Shown piece after piece: positions 8,500 through 16,817 of a stretch of 64,000 nt of DNA. This DNA is from Piscinibacter caeni (GTDB lineage Bacteria > Pseudomonadota > Gammaproteobacteria > Burkholderiales > Burkholderiaceae_C). How positions within the stretch are numbered: the stretch's first letter is position 1; each line of letters begins with the position of its first letter. Location of the stretch: assembly GCA_003265685.1 (NCBI GenBank), contig KZ836102.1:128829-192828 (forward strand), written 5' to 3'. The notes beneath the pieces were generated by a model. That model saw nothing but the letters and a program-made list of their open reading frames with translations, was not told the origin of the DNA and ran no database searches. The position numbers were made by a program, and so were the translations under genes.

Positions 8500-8536
8500 G
8501 CGCGCCGCCGCCGAGTAGTTGGTATGTCAGGTTCAT
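8492..8536 (-). CDS. Candidate leader peptide (14 codons, leaderless)
   Basis: ATG at 8536 lies seven bases past the -10 (TACAAT), the spacing seen at the other leaderless starts. It encodes MNLTYQLLGGGAHG and its TGA falls eight bases inside the next gene's coding start, suggesting translational coupling. Too short to prove from sequence alone. Confidence 0.4.
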   Translation of the reverse strand: MNLTYQLLGGGAHG

Positions 8537-8543
8537 GCGCACC

Positions 8544-8572
8544 ATTGTACCTAACACTTATCGATACGGCAC
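8544..8572 (-). promoter_or_regulatory. Class 1 promoter for the 8536-5819 operon
   Basis: Minus strand spacer TATCGATAAGTGTTAGG then TACAAT (-10); -35 weak (GTGCCG). A diverged copy of the class 1 operator. Confidence 0.6.
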
Positions 8573-8633
8573 GTGCTTTGCATCGATGCAACGCGGCGCG
8601 GATAGCACGCGCTACGCGGTGGCACCTACTGGC

Positions 8634-9233
8634 TCAGAAGAACAAGAACCAGCGCGCACCGATCGCGCGCAGCAGCTTGCCGCGGCCGCCCTGCACGATG
8701 ATCAGGCCGTTGCCCAGCTTGATGGTCTTGGCGTTGCCACGCGACAGCCACAGCACGGGCGTGGCGCCGACCGCCCTCGCATTGCGCAGCGTCTGGCCGA
8801 CGGGATCGCCGCGCAGCGGCTTGCCATTGGCCATCTCGAACTTGGTCTCGCCCAGGCCCAGCCACGTGTGCCGCACGACGATGCTCTCGAACGTCTTGTG
8901 CTCGATCGCGAACTTCTTCTCCTTGTCCGGTGACTCGACGTAGAAGTCGATGTCCCCGCCGGTCTGCACGCGCCGGCCGGCCTGGAAGTGCCAGTCGCTC
9001 GGGAGATCCTTTGCGCGCAGGGCGGCGACTTCGATGCGCTTGCCGCGCCGGCGGTAGTACCCGCGGCGCAGCTTGGCCTGGCCGAACCAGGTCACGGCGA
9101 CGGCAGCCACACCCAGAGGCAGCGCCGCGTTGCGCCAAGCCAGCCACAGCGCAGCAACGCCGACCAGCAGGATGATGAAGCCGTACTTGAGGTCGTTGGC
9201 CCAGGGTTTGAATTCAGCGTGGTTGGCGCCCAT
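8634..9233 (-). CDS. Membrane-anchored PD-(D/E)XK / NERD-like nuclease candidate
   Basis: 199 residues. Two hydrophobic segments (about 16-34 and 36-52) would anchor it in the membrane, followed by an Arg/Lys-rich linker and a restriction-endonuclease-like core: GGDIDFYVE (92-100, Asp94 or Asp96) and FAIEHKT (108-114, Glu111-His-Lys113). Gln146 in DPVGQTLRNARAVGA could be the trailing QxxxY/A helix typical of NERD-type domains. Activity is inferred from this motif order only. Last gene of the operon starting with the methylase at 10697. Confidence 0.6.
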   Translation of the reverse strand: MGANHAEFKPWANDLKYGFIILLVGVAALWLAWRNAALPLGVAAVAVTWFGQAKLRRGYYRRRGKRIEVAALRAKDLPSDWHFQAGRRVQTGGDIDFYVESPDKEKKFAIEHKTFESIVVRHTWLGLGETKFEMANGKPLRGDPVGQTLRNARAVGATPVLWLSRGNAKTIKLGNGLIIVQGGRGKLLRAIGARWFLFF

Positions 9234-9279
9234 GGTGATGCGGGTGAAGGAGTTGAATGGAAAGAGGTGGCGGCCGCGA

Positions 9280-9843
9280 TCAGGCGGCGAGTCGCGCAGG
9301 CCGCTCGGCAGCGGTCGGACGGCCCGCGCGCACGAAGCGGGCGCAGTGGCCGGCGTAGGTCGCCACGTCCGCCCAGTAGCTGGCCATCGGCGACTTCGCG
9401 GTCTGCCACGACTTGACCGAGCTGCGCTTGGCGTCCTGCCGGAGATCCAGCATCAGGTGCGCCAGCGCCGCGGCGGCCGCGGGGGAGATGTCGCGCGCCA
9501 GGTGCGCCGCCGGCAGCGCCAGCAACGGGTTCGGGCCCGAGAGCGCCAGCGGGAGCGCGCAAGCGGCGGCTGGCGACGGCTTCGGATGCGCCAGGCGCGC
9601 GGCGTGGCCGGCGTAGACGGCGCAAGCACGCCAGTAGGCCGCCTTGCGGACACGGCCGCGACGCCAGAGGCCGTCAGCCACCGCCTTCGCGCCGCGGCGC
9701 ACGCCGTCGAGCAGCACGCGCAGCTGCCGGCGGTCGGCCTCGGGAAGCGATGCGAAGGCCGGCGCGCTGGCCAGCTTCAGCAGCGGGTTGCGCACGTCGG
9801 GCGCCGAGCTGCGCAGCGGGAGGGAATGGATGGATGCGTTCAT
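9280..9843 (-). CDS. Hypothetical protein with two internal repeats
   Basis: 187 residues, Ala/Arg-rich and helical. Two copies of a roughly 45-residue unit are visible: the first ends YWRACAVYAGHAARLAH, the second YWADVATYAGHCARFVR. No family recognised. ATG overlaps the methylase stop (ATGA-type), so it is co-translated with it. Confidence 0.65.
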   Translation of the reverse strand: MNASIHSLPLRSSAPDVRNPLLKLASAPAFASLPEADRRQLRVLLDGVRRGAKAVADGLWRRGRVRKAAYWRACAVYAGHAARLAHPKPSPAAACALPLALSGPNPLLALPAAHLARDISPAAAAALAHLMLDLRQDAKRSSVKSWQTAKSPMASYWADVATYAGHCARFVRAGRPTAAERPARLAA

Positions 9844-10697
9844 GCTGCGACCGCCTCGGCCTGCTGCCGGCGCCAGACCCCGCGGTCGACGCTGACGAAC
9901 TCGGGGTATGCCTGCAGCGTCTGCCGCACCTTCGCGCGGTAGTGCGGGTTGTCGGTCGGCCGGCGCCCCTCCAGCGCGCGGTAGAGCGCATCGAGCGGCG
10001 CGACGTCGTCGCTGACGTGGTCGAAGGCGGCATGCACCGCCTGGCGCCAGACGGAGCCGGCCTTGCCGGAGCGCTCGAGCACCTGGCGCGCGGGCTTGCT
10101 CAGCGCGCTCACCTCGGCCGCCTCGCGGTACAGGAAGAAGCCGAACAGGCGGCGATGCGCCTCCTTGGTGAAGACGGAGAAGACGATCGGCACGCTCAGG
10201 CGCGGGAAGATGTTGCGCGGCATCAGCTCCTGTTCGATGGACCACTTCTCCGACATCGACAGCACCTTGCTGGAGGTCTGAAGCACGTAGGCCGGCAGGA
10301 TCAGGCCGCACTTGCCCCCCTCACCGAGCAAGGGGTGAGCACGGTCGAGGAACCGCGCGACGGTGTCGGCGTGGAACGGCGGGTTACCGACGATGGCGTC
10401 GACCTGCGCGGGCAGCGGGACGTTGAGGAAGTCGCCCAGCAGCACGGTGCGGCCGGTGGCGCGGCGCGCCTGCTCGGCCCAGTGCGGGTCGATCTCGACA
10501 CCGATCGCGTTGACGTGCGCCGGCAGCGCGTGCAGGAAGACCCCATCCCCGCACGAAGGCTCGATCACCGTGGCGCCGGGCGCCAGGTCGGCGAAGTGCC
10601 GCTCGACGATCGCCTCGGCGACCCATCGGGGAGTGAAATACTGGCCCAGGCTCTTGCGCGCATCGTTGGCGCGCTCTTCGTTAGGTTCGATCCGCAT
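9840..10697 (-). CDS. Solitary DNA adenine N6-methyltransferase (NPPF type)
   Basis: 285 residues. N-terminal GQYFTPRWVAEAIV (18-31) is typical of gamma-class N6-adenine methylases. SAM-binding motif I is VIEPSCGDGVF (44-54) and catalytic motif IV is NPPF (105-108). No specificity subunit or nuclease partner is adjacent, so it is a solitary enzyme, probably protecting phage DNA or marking it; the target sequence cannot be told. The ATG lies nine bases from a class 1 -10, so the mRNA is likely leaderless. Confidence 0.88.
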   Translation of the reverse strand: MRIEPNEERANDARKSLGQYFTPRWVAEAIVERHFADLAPGATVIEPSCGDGVFLHALPAHVNAIGVEIDPHWAEQARRATGRTVLLGDFLNVPLPAQVDAIVGNPPFHADTVARFLDRAHPLLGEGGKCGLILPAYVLQTSSKVLSMSEKWSIEQELMPRNIFPRLSVPIVFSVFTKEAHRRLFGFFLYREAAEVSALSKPARQVLERSGKAGSVWRQAVHAAFDHVSDDVAPLDALYRALEGRRPTDNPHYRAKVRQTLQAYPEFVSVDRGVWRRQQAEAVAA

Positions 10698-10706
10698 TGT
10701 TTGCAG

Positions 10707-10735
10707 ATGATACCTAACACGTGCTGATAATACAA
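10707..10735 (-). promoter_or_regulatory. Class 1 promoter for the 10697-8634 operon
   Basis: Minus strand TTGTAT, 17-bp spacer TATCAGCACGTGTTAGG, TATCAT. Nine bases to the ATG. The -35 lies three bases from the stop of the upstream gene, with no terminator between. Confidence 0.8.
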
Positions 10736-10737
10736 GG

Positions 10738-11883
10738 CTAGTGCAATACGCTCGCTGGTGAGGCGTCGTGGAGCCTGCCGTCGAGCAGCCGGCCGGCGCT
10801 CGCCTTGCCCACCCGGTGCATGATCGTCACGGGGAACGCATCCTCGTCGCGCGCACGCATGAAGTCTCGCCCGATCTTGAGCTCGACCCCGTTGCGGTCC
10901 AGGCAGATGCCGCCGTTGACCCAGGTGCTGGCTTTGTTGACCCAGTGCTGGAAGTCCGTGAATTGGCGGAAGACGGCCCGGCCGTCGGTGAGCCGGACGG
11001 CGCTGGTGTGCCACTCGCCCCACTGCTTGAAGAAGAAGCTGACGCCGGCCGCCTCGCACTGATCGCGCACGTTGAACGCCCACTCAGGAAGCATCGGGCG
11101 CGCCTTGTGGCCGCTCTCTCCGCCGACGATCACCCAGTCGATCGCCGGAAGGTCGGCAACAGGCTCGCCGTCATCGTCCTCGCAGCCAGTGGTGCCGCGC
11201 AGCGGGTAGATCTCGGAGTGCCCGTCCAGGTCGATGCGCGTGATGTTCACCGGGCCCAGCAGCGGCTCCATGCTGAGAAAACGCACGGCTGCCGGCGTCC
11301 GCAGCAGCTTGATGACGTCGCGGTCGACCTCCTCCTGGTTGACGACGGTAGCGCCGAGCCAGACGTGCGCAGGCGGGTGGCCGTCGAGCCAGGCCTTGAT
11401 CCACTGGTAGAGCGCGTCGCGTCGCGGGTCGGACGTGTCCGCCAGGATCACCGCCAGGCGGTAGGTCGCCGCCTCTTCGAGCCGCTTGCGCCAGTTGCCG
11501 ATGCGCTTGGTCAGCAGCAGCCAATCCAGGTTCGGTGTGCACCGGATCAGGTCCAGCAGGTCGACCAGCCACTCGATCGGCACCTTGTTGTCCAGCCAGT
11601 CCGACTGCGAAGCGCTGAAGACGCGCAGACGCGTGCCCTTGGCCGCCGCCTTCTTGTTCCATCGCAACGGCTGGCGCCAGTTGGCATCCGAGGTGCGGTA
11701 CCGCTCGGCGTGCGGCCCCCAGGTCTCCATGCCCTTGGCGCGCAGCACGCGCGCCGGCGTGTCCACCTCGGCGTAGCAGTGGTCACACGCGGGCGAGACG
11801 TGCTCGCACCCGATCCAGGCGTTGAACGTGAAGCCCAGCTCGCCCTGCGGGTTGCGGACCCATTCGATGACGGTTTCAGCCAT
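10738..11883 (-). CDS. DUF5131 (phage Gp37/Gp68) family protein
   Basis: 381 residues. N-terminal FTFNAWIGCEHVSPACDHCYAE (18-39; Cys26, Cys33, Cys36) matches the family's 'WNPxTGCxxxSxGCxxCYA' signature, a radical-SAM/spore-photolyase-like cysteine set. Downstream are LLLTKRIGNW, VWLGATVVNQEE and the WVIVGGESGHKARPM block, also characteristic. The family is widespread in phages and prophages. A Fe-S/SAM-dependent reaction is suggested by the cysteines, but no substrate is known. Last gene of the operon starting at 15773; stop is TAG. Confidence 0.85.
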   Translation of the reverse strand: MAETVIEWVRNPQGELGFTFNAWIGCEHVSPACDHCYAEVDTPARVLRAKGMETWGPHAERYRTSDANWRQPLRWNKKAAAKGTRLRVFSASQSDWLDNKVPIEWLVDLLDLIRCTPNLDWLLLTKRIGNWRKRLEEAATYRLAVILADTSDPRRDALYQWIKAWLDGHPPAHVWLGATVVNQEEVDRDVIKLLRTPAAVRFLSMEPLLGPVNITRIDLDGHSEIYPLRGTTGCEDDDGEPVADLPAIDWVIVGGESGHKARPMLPEWAFNVRDQCEAAGVSFFFKQWGEWHTSAVRLTDGRAVFRQFTDFQHWVNKASTWVNGGICLDRNGVELKIGRDFMRARDEDAFPVTIMHRVGKASAGRLLDGRLHDASPASVLH

Positions 11884-11900
11884 GCCGCTTCCCTTCAGGT

Positions 11901-13142
11901 TCAGGCAGCGTGGCGCATCGCGCCGAACAGCTCGAACCCGTCGGCGTCGACGAAGCGGTTCGAGGCGCCCAGGACGTACTCGCCCATCTGCTCGGTGGTC
12001 AGCCAGCGGCGCCCGGCCATCTCGGCCGCCCTGGCGGTCGTGCCCCAGCCCGCGCACGGGTCGACGACGAGTTGGCCCTGCTCCGTGAGGTACTCGATGT
12101 AGAACTGGGCCAGCTTCAGCGGCATGGTCGCGCCGTGCACCGGGAGGGACTGCTCGATCGCCAGCTTGCGGGCGCGCTCCTTGTCGGCGCAGCGATGCGG
12201 CAGGATGCGGACGTTCTTCGGGATGCGACCGGCCGTCTCGCGGCCGAAGCTGCCCGGGTAGAGCCGGTACGCGCCGTCACCGTTGGTCTTCGCGCGCTTG
12301 GCGCCGCCGCCGCGCACGTAGGCCAGATGGCGCTCGCTGTGCGGCTCCAGCACGCGCTGGTTCTTGGCCATCCACAGCACCGGGTCGTTGCAGAAGATGT
12401 AGACCGGCTCCCAGGCCACGTTCAGGTGCTGCTGCGTGATGCTCGCCCAGCGGATCGGGCCCGGCGGCTTCGTCGGGTTGACCCAGGGGTCGAGCGCCAT
12501 CTTCCACAGGCCCAGCCGGTCCTTCAGCGCGATCACCAGACGCTCCAGGTAGTCCGAGCGTGCCGGCGAGCCGGGCTCGAAGATGTCGTTCGACAGGTTC
12601 AGGCAGATGCTGCCGCCAGGCATCAGGTGCTTCGCGATCGGCTCGAGCAGCCGGATGGTCCAGTCCACGTACTCGTGCGACGTGGGGTTGCCGTAGGCGC
12701 GCGGCCGCGCCAGCGGATACGGCAGGCTGCTCAGGCACAGCGCGATGGGCTCGTCGACGTGCAGGAAGACGTCGCCGGCATCCGCCCACAGGGCCAGACC
12801 CAGGTCGGTGCTGAACCCGAGCAGCACGCGGCCGGGCTCGGCGGGCGTCAGCTTGCGGCGCCCTTTCGGGGTGATGCTCCAGAAGCCGCGGCCACGGTCG
12901 GCATCGCGCTGCAGCAGCCCGAGCTCTCGCAGGGTCTGCTGGTACCAGCGCACGCGGCGCTTGAGCATGCTGTGACCGGGCTGGTCCGGGCCCAGCGGGA
13001 TCTGTTCCGCCCAGGCCTCCGGGTCGATGCCGGCGCGCTCGCCGACCTCGCGGTAGAGCTGTGCGTTGGACAAGGGCGCGCTGGCGGCCCCGTAGGCCTC
13101 CAGGACGTGGTCGAACAGTTCGGCTTGGCGAAGCGCGCTCAT
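11901..13142 (-). CDS. DNA methyltransferase, N4/N6 beta-class, variant motif IV
   Basis: 413 residues. The first 100 residues look like a winged-helix specificity or dimerisation region. Motif IV appears as SSLPYPL (138-144) where the family has (S/D)PPY, so one proline is replaced by leucine. Motif I is LVVDPCAGWGTTARAA near residue 361, giving the circularly permuted beta-class order. EPVYIF and the C-terminal GRRWLTTEQ fit the N6_N4_Mtase family. It probably methylates cytosine N4 or adenine N6 in a specific site. The altered motif might lower activity. Confidence 0.8.
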   Translation of the reverse strand: MSALRQAELFDHVLEAYGAASAPLSNAQLYREVGERAGIDPEAWAEQIPLGPDQPGHSMLKRRVRWYQQTLRELGLLQRDADRGRGFWSITPKGRRKLTPAEPGRVLLGFSTDLGLALWADAGDVFLHVDEPIALCLSSLPYPLARPRAYGNPTSHEYVDWTIRLLEPIAKHLMPGGSICLNLSNDIFEPGSPARSDYLERLVIALKDRLGLWKMALDPWVNPTKPPGPIRWASITQQHLNVAWEPVYIFCNDPVLWMAKNQRVLEPHSERHLAYVRGGGAKRAKTNGDGAYRLYPGSFGRETAGRIPKNVRILPHRCADKERARKLAIEQSLPVHGATMPLKLAQFYIEYLTEQGQLVVDPCAGWGTTARAAEMAGRRWLTTEQMGEYVLGASNRFVDADGFELFGAMRHAA

Positions 13143-13888
13143 TCGGCGTCGCCCTCGCGGGTTGGCGCCGGCAGGCCGACCGCGGACAGGTTGGCCAGCG
13201 TCTGAAGGATCACGGCGGGCTTGACCAGGTCGCTGAGACGGCGCTGCAGCTCGAGGATGCGCGAACGGAACTCGGACAGCGCCTTGTCGTTGGCGGATGT
13301 CGCCGGGATGCAGGCGATCACGTGGCCGCCCTTGTCCTGGTACTCGCCGGGCCAGGGCTTGTAGCGCCAGGGCCCGAAGGTGCGGCCGCGCTCGTACTCG
13401 CGCATCAGGAGCGTACCGTCGCGCGTCACGCCGCGGTAGATCGTGTTCTGGCTGAGCGCGAAGCCCGTCTCCTGGTCGCCGACGAACGACTGGGCCGAGG
13501 CGATCTGAACGAGATACCACCGCTCCCAGGTGATTTCGTGGGCCGCCTCCAGCTTCGCCCACAGCGCGACCCGCAGCGCCTCGATGTCGCTGCCCACCAG
13601 GCGGATGTCGAGCTCGCGGCAGATGACCGCGAACTCCACCGCCTTCACGGTGCGCGGCAAGGCCTCGTCGGCCAGGTCCTTGAGCAGCCGGACCTCGATC
13701 TTGATGACCTGTTCCTTGACCAACAGCGGGCGCTTGTCCTCGCTGCGGTGCATCTCGCCATCGGCACCATGAGGCTCGTCTTCCTCGCCGCGCAGGTGCG
13801 CGCTGAGGTCGTCCTCGATGCCGCGGTACTTCCAGGTCCAGGTGTCGATGAGCGCGCCGTCGCGTCCGTTGTTGCTCTTGCGTGCCAT
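13139..13888 (-). CDS. Hypothetical protein, 249 aa
   Basis: No family recognised. Charged N-terminus (MARKSNNGRDGALIDTW), a long helical centre and a C-terminal LxxLxxRLSDLVKPAVILQTL helix. Overlaps the methylase start by four bases and follows the 99-residue gene by two bases, so it is part of the AAA+/methylase operon and may work with those genes. Confidence 0.65.
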   Translation of the reverse strand: MARKSNNGRDGALIDTWTWKYRGIEDDLSAHLRGEEDEPHGADGEMHRSEDKRPLLVKEQVIKIEVRLLKDLADEALPRTVKAVEFAVICRELDIRLVGSDIEALRVALWAKLEAAHEITWERWYLVQIASAQSFVGDQETGFALSQNTIYRGVTRDGTLLMREYERGRTFGPWRYKPWPGEYQDKGGHVIACIPATSANDKALSEFRSRILELQRRLSDLVKPAVILQTLANLSAVGLPAPTREGDAE

Positions 13889-13890
13889 GC

Positions 13891-14190
13891 TCAGGGCTCC
13901 TCGGCCACGAGGGGCTTCAGGCAGTCGCGGTAGTCGTAGCGCTTCGTGGCGAGCAGCTCGAAGTTGGGGCGCTCGATGGGGATCCAGTTCTGGGCGCCGC
14001 AGCACGGCTCGAAGCCGCGCGGGCCACCCATCGCCGGAGAGACGCGGCCGCGGCGCTGGCCGTCGGCGGCGTAGATCACCACGTCGATCGATCCGTCGGA
14101 GTGCACGTCGCGGATGCGGCCGAGCATCGGCTTGTACACCTCGTCGGCGCTCATGGCCCACATGCCGGGCTTGAAAGCGGGCGCGGCCAT
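13891..14190 (-). CDS. Hypothetical small beta-rich protein, 99 aa
   Basis: Begins MAAPAFKPGMWAMSADEVYK and continues with alternating hydrophobic strands (LGRIRDVHSDGSIDVVIYA), suggestive of a small SH3/Tudor-like barrel. The ATG overlaps the stop of the AAA+ gene by one base. Function unknown; an adaptor of the ATPase is possible by position only. Confidence 0.6.
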   Translation of the reverse strand: MAAPAFKPGMWAMSADEVYKPMLGRIRDVHSDGSIDVVIYAADGQRRGRVSPAMGGPRGFEPCCGAQNWIPIERPNFELLATKRYDYRDCLKPLVAEEP

Positions 14191-15773
14191 CAGACGAGCC
14201 CCCGGAACTGGCCGCAGCGGCGGAACGTCTCGACCGAGAACGGCTCGTTGCGGCGGCGGCAGAACTTCACCGTCAGCTTGAGCAGCCCCTTGATGTCGCG
14301 GCCGGCCAGACAGCCGAACGACGCCACGAGTTCGTCGATCAACTGGTCGCTCAGCTCGGCGCCGAACTGCGTGCTCAGGATCCGCCACAGGCGCTTGCAG
14401 TCCTCTTCGTTCGGCTTCTCGTACCTGATGACCGCGATGCAGCGGCTGACGATCGCGTCGTCGATCTCGTCGCCGCGGTTCGTCGTCATGAACAGCAGAC
14501 CGTCGAACGTCTCCAGCACGCGCAGGAAGACCGCCACGACGGCGTTGTGGTCCAGGTCGTTGCCACGGGCGCGGACATAGACGTCGCCCTCGTCGATCAG
14601 CAGGATGGCGCCCCAGCGCTTAGCGCGGTCCAGGACCGTGCCCAGTTGCTTCTCCAGGGCGGCCGCCTCCACGCCGAGCTGGCCGGAGTGCACGCGGTAC
14701 AGCGGGCGCTCGGCGATCTCGCTGTAGACCTCAGCGGTCAGCGTCTTGCCCAGGCCCGGGCCGCCCTTGCAAAGCACGATCGTGCCGCCGGACTTGCCCT
14801 CCACGATGTCCTCGACCAGGACGTCCATGTCCTGCGTCAGCACGTCGACCAGGTCGCGGTGCACTTCCGGCAGCACCAGCTTGGCGCCGACCGACTTGTC
14901 GTACTTGTAGATCTCGACCTTCGAGGCGTGGACCCACGCGTGCATGTGCCGGTGAAGGTCGTACATGAAGATGAACGGGTGCATCGGGACCGTCGAGAAG
15001 ACCTCGTCGTCCTCCATCGAGGCGCGCAGGCGAACCGAGCCCGAGAAACCCACGCGGTAGTCCTTGCGCGGGACCGTGTCCTCGTCGTTGACCATGCGCG
15101 CGCCGGCAGCCTTGTAGTCCGAGCGCCCGTAGCGCTCCGCGGTGATCGCCAGGCCCGTGCATCGGAACTGCTTGCCGTGCAGGTCGCGCAGCTCCAGGTA
15201 CCGGGCAAGATGGGCGGAGTAGGCCTCCTTCAGCTCGGGCGATTCGTGCACGAACTGGTACTTGGCTAGCACCTCGGGGATCGTCTTGCCCTGCACGTCG
15301 GACAGCTCGAAGCGCATCTGCTCCTGGTGGAAGCCGCCCATGGCGTTCCAGCAGTAGCCGACCTTCACATAGGCCGGCCGCTCGTTGCGCGGATCGGCGG
15401 GCTGGAATTCGACGCTGGTGACCAGGAACGGGACGGCTTCGCCGCCGACGCCGTAGCGGTACAGCCAGCCGTCGATGCATTCGTGCTGCAGGTAGGCGAT
15501 CAGGCCGGGCTCGAGCGCCTTCAGGTTGCCCAGCTTCGACGTGGCCGGTGCCGCGAGGACGTTGCGCAGCGAGGTCAGCTGCATCATCAGCCCGCGCTCG
15601 CCATGCTTCTTGGCGATCTCGTACAAAGCATCCAGCGCCGCGCGACTGAGCGCCTCGTGGTCGATGGTGAAGGCGTTCTTGTCGTACATCGAGGCACGAC
15701 GAACAGCCCGCTCATCCGAGGGGCTGGCAGCGACGAGGTCGTTGGCGAGTGGGGCGGTGAGTTCGATCTTCAT
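14190..15773 (-). CDS. AAA+ ATPase
   Basis: 527 residues. The C-terminal half is an AAA+ module: Walker A GGPGLGKT (337-344), Walker B LLIDEGD (391-397), sensor 1 TTNR (430-433) and a likely arginine finger in VSRC (Arg444). The N-terminal 320 residues are a family-specific domain without a recognisable motif. Such phage ATPases can remodel proteins or load replication factors; nothing here decides which. It is the first gene of a five-gene operon with methylases and DUF5131. The ATG is nine bases from the -10 of a class 1 promoter. Confidence 0.85.
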   Translation of the reverse strand: MKIELTAPLANDLVAASPSDERAVRRASMYDKNAFTIDHEALSRAALDALYEIAKKHGERGLMMQLTSLRNVLAAPATSKLGNLKALEPGLIAYLQHECIDGWLYRYGVGGEAVPFLVTSVEFQPADPRNERPAYVKVGYCWNAMGGFHQEQMRFELSDVQGKTIPEVLAKYQFVHESPELKEAYSAHLARYLELRDLHGKQFRCTGLAITAERYGRSDYKAAGARMVNDEDTVPRKDYRVGFSGSVRLRASMEDDEVFSTVPMHPFIFMYDLHRHMHAWVHASKVEIYKYDKSVGAKLVLPEVHRDLVDVLTQDMDVLVEDIVEGKSGGTIVLCKGGPGLGKTLTAEVYSEIAERPLYRVHSGQLGVEAAALEKQLGTVLDRAKRWGAILLIDEGDVYVRARGNDLDHNAVVAVFLRVLETFDGLLFMTTNRGDEIDDAIVSRCIAVIRYEKPNEEDCKRLWRILSTQFGAELSDQLIDELVASFGCLAGRDIKGLLKLTVKFCRRRNEPFSVETFRRCGQFRGLV

Positions 15774-15782
15774 TGAGCCGCC

Positions 15783-15811
15783 ATGATACATAACACGTAC
15801 CGATAATACAA
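15783..15811 (-). promoter_or_regulatory. Class 1 promoter for the 15773-10738 operon
   Basis: Minus strand TTGTAT, spacer TATCGGTACGTGTTATG, TATCAT: the best match to the class 1 consensus. Confidence 0.85.
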
Positions 15812-15838
15812 GCGAAGGAACCGAAGGCGGCAAAGAAG

Positions 15839-15874
15839 AAAAGCCCCGCCGCGACAATGTGTCGGGCGGGGCTC
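15839..15874 (-). terminator. Rho-independent terminator after 15893-16348
   Basis: Minus-strand hairpin AGCCCCGCCCGACA / TGTCGCGGCGGGGCT followed by TTTCTTCTTTG. Confidence 0.88.
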
Positions 15875-15892
15875 AGGGGTTGCGCTTCAGGG

Positions 15893-16348
15893 TCAGCTGA
15901 GGCGGGCGATCAAGTCCTTGTGGGCTTGTTCCTTCGCAGCAAGCAGCGCTTCGGTCAGGCCGGGGATGCTGGAGATCAGCACGTTGCCGTGCAGCTCGTC
16001 GTCACCGTGCTCGTCCCAGATCTCGACCGACAGCGTGTTGTGCTGGACGTGCAGCCAGGTGCTCGAAGCGTTGAAGTCGCCGGTGGCCGGGTCCTTCTCT
16101 TCCTCGATCCACTCCTCGCCGTCCTCGAACATCTGCAGGTCGTCGGGCAGCGGGATCGTGACCTCGCTGTAGCCCAGGTCCATGGCCAGCAGGCCGGCCT
16201 GGATCTTGGCGATCTGCGCGATCAGGTGCGGGCGGAGCACCAGGCGGATCTTGTCCGGGTTGGAGTTCACCGACTGGTGCACGTGGTCCAGCTCGATGTC
16301 CACCGAGATGTCGCCGGCGGTGATGGGAGTCTCGACAGTAGCGTTCAT
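15893..16348 (-). CDS. Hypothetical acidic protein, 151 aa
   Basis: No family recognised. Acidic, with a central QMFEDGEEWIEEEKDP stretch and a C-terminal helix (LTEALLAAKEQAHKDLIARL). A module with its own class 2 motif and terminator. Its 5' leader is nearly identical over about 22 bases to the leader of the gene at 22638-22982. Confidence 0.7.
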   Translation of the reverse strand: MNATVETPITAGDISVDIELDHVHQSVNSNPDKIRLVLRPHLIAQIAKIQAGLLAMDLGYSEVTIPLPDDLQMFEDGEEWIEEEKDPATGDFNASSTWLHVQHNTLSVEIWDEHGDDELHGNVLISSIPGLTEALLAAKEQAHKDLIARLS

Positions 16349-16385
16349 GTGGGGTTCCTTGAAAAGGCAGGGCGGGATGCTCCTG

Positions 16386-16404
16386 ACCCACCGTGATGCA
16401 AAAC
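16386..16404 (-). promoter_or_regulatory. Class 2 motif upstream of 15893-16348
   Basis: Minus strand GTTTTGCATCACGGTGGGT, about 38 bases before the ATG. Confidence 0.55.
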
Positions 16405-16424
16405 ACCCGGGCGTACCGCGAATC

Positions 16425-16817
16425 CTAGGTCGCCGCGCCCCGCTGCGCATCCCAGCCCTGCCCGCGGAGTTCGATCCTGTGCGTCTTCGGCCCGCGGATC
16501 CAGAGCGAGTAGGACCAGCGGCCGTTGAGCAGCTGCTCGATGCGGTGCGACAGCTCCGGCCGGACCAGCCCGAAGCGTCCGACGCGCCAGGCGCGGCGTT
16601 GCCCGCCCTCCACTTCCTCCACGTAGCCGCCGGCCAGAACCAGCCGGAAGGCGCGGGACGGATGGGTGTGGAAGCAGCCCGGGTCGTCGGGCCCGACGAA
16701 CTTGTGCAGGTCTATCGTCCAGCCGCGCACGCGCGCCAGGCGGCGGATCCACATGGTCGGCCGGCCGTCAAGGCTGCCGCGCCACTCGTCCCACCGGATG
16801 CAGAAGAGGCCGCTCAT
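16425..16817 (-). CDS. Cupin-fold protein
   Basis: 130 residues, single cupin domain. CFHTHPSRAFRLVLAGGY (48-65) gives the HxH of cupin motif 1 (His50, His52) and PELSHRIEQ (87-95) the His of motif 2 (His91). A metal ion is therefore likely. Small metal cupins can be dioxygenases, isomerases or sugar-binding proteins; no substrate can be inferred. The start overlaps the stop of the C39-like gene by four bases. Confidence 0.7.
   Translation of the reverse strand: MSGLFCIRWDEWRGSLDGRPTMWIRRLARVRGWTIDLHKFVGPDDPGCFHTHPSRAFRLVLAGGYVEEVEGGQRRAWRVGRFGLVRPELSHRIEQLLNGRWSYSLWIRGPKTHRIELRGQGWDAQRGAAT

Noticed and set aside
10768..12102. A 444-codon plus-strand frame
   Set aside because: It is the shadow of the DUF5131 gene; composition is typical of antisense GC-rich frames.
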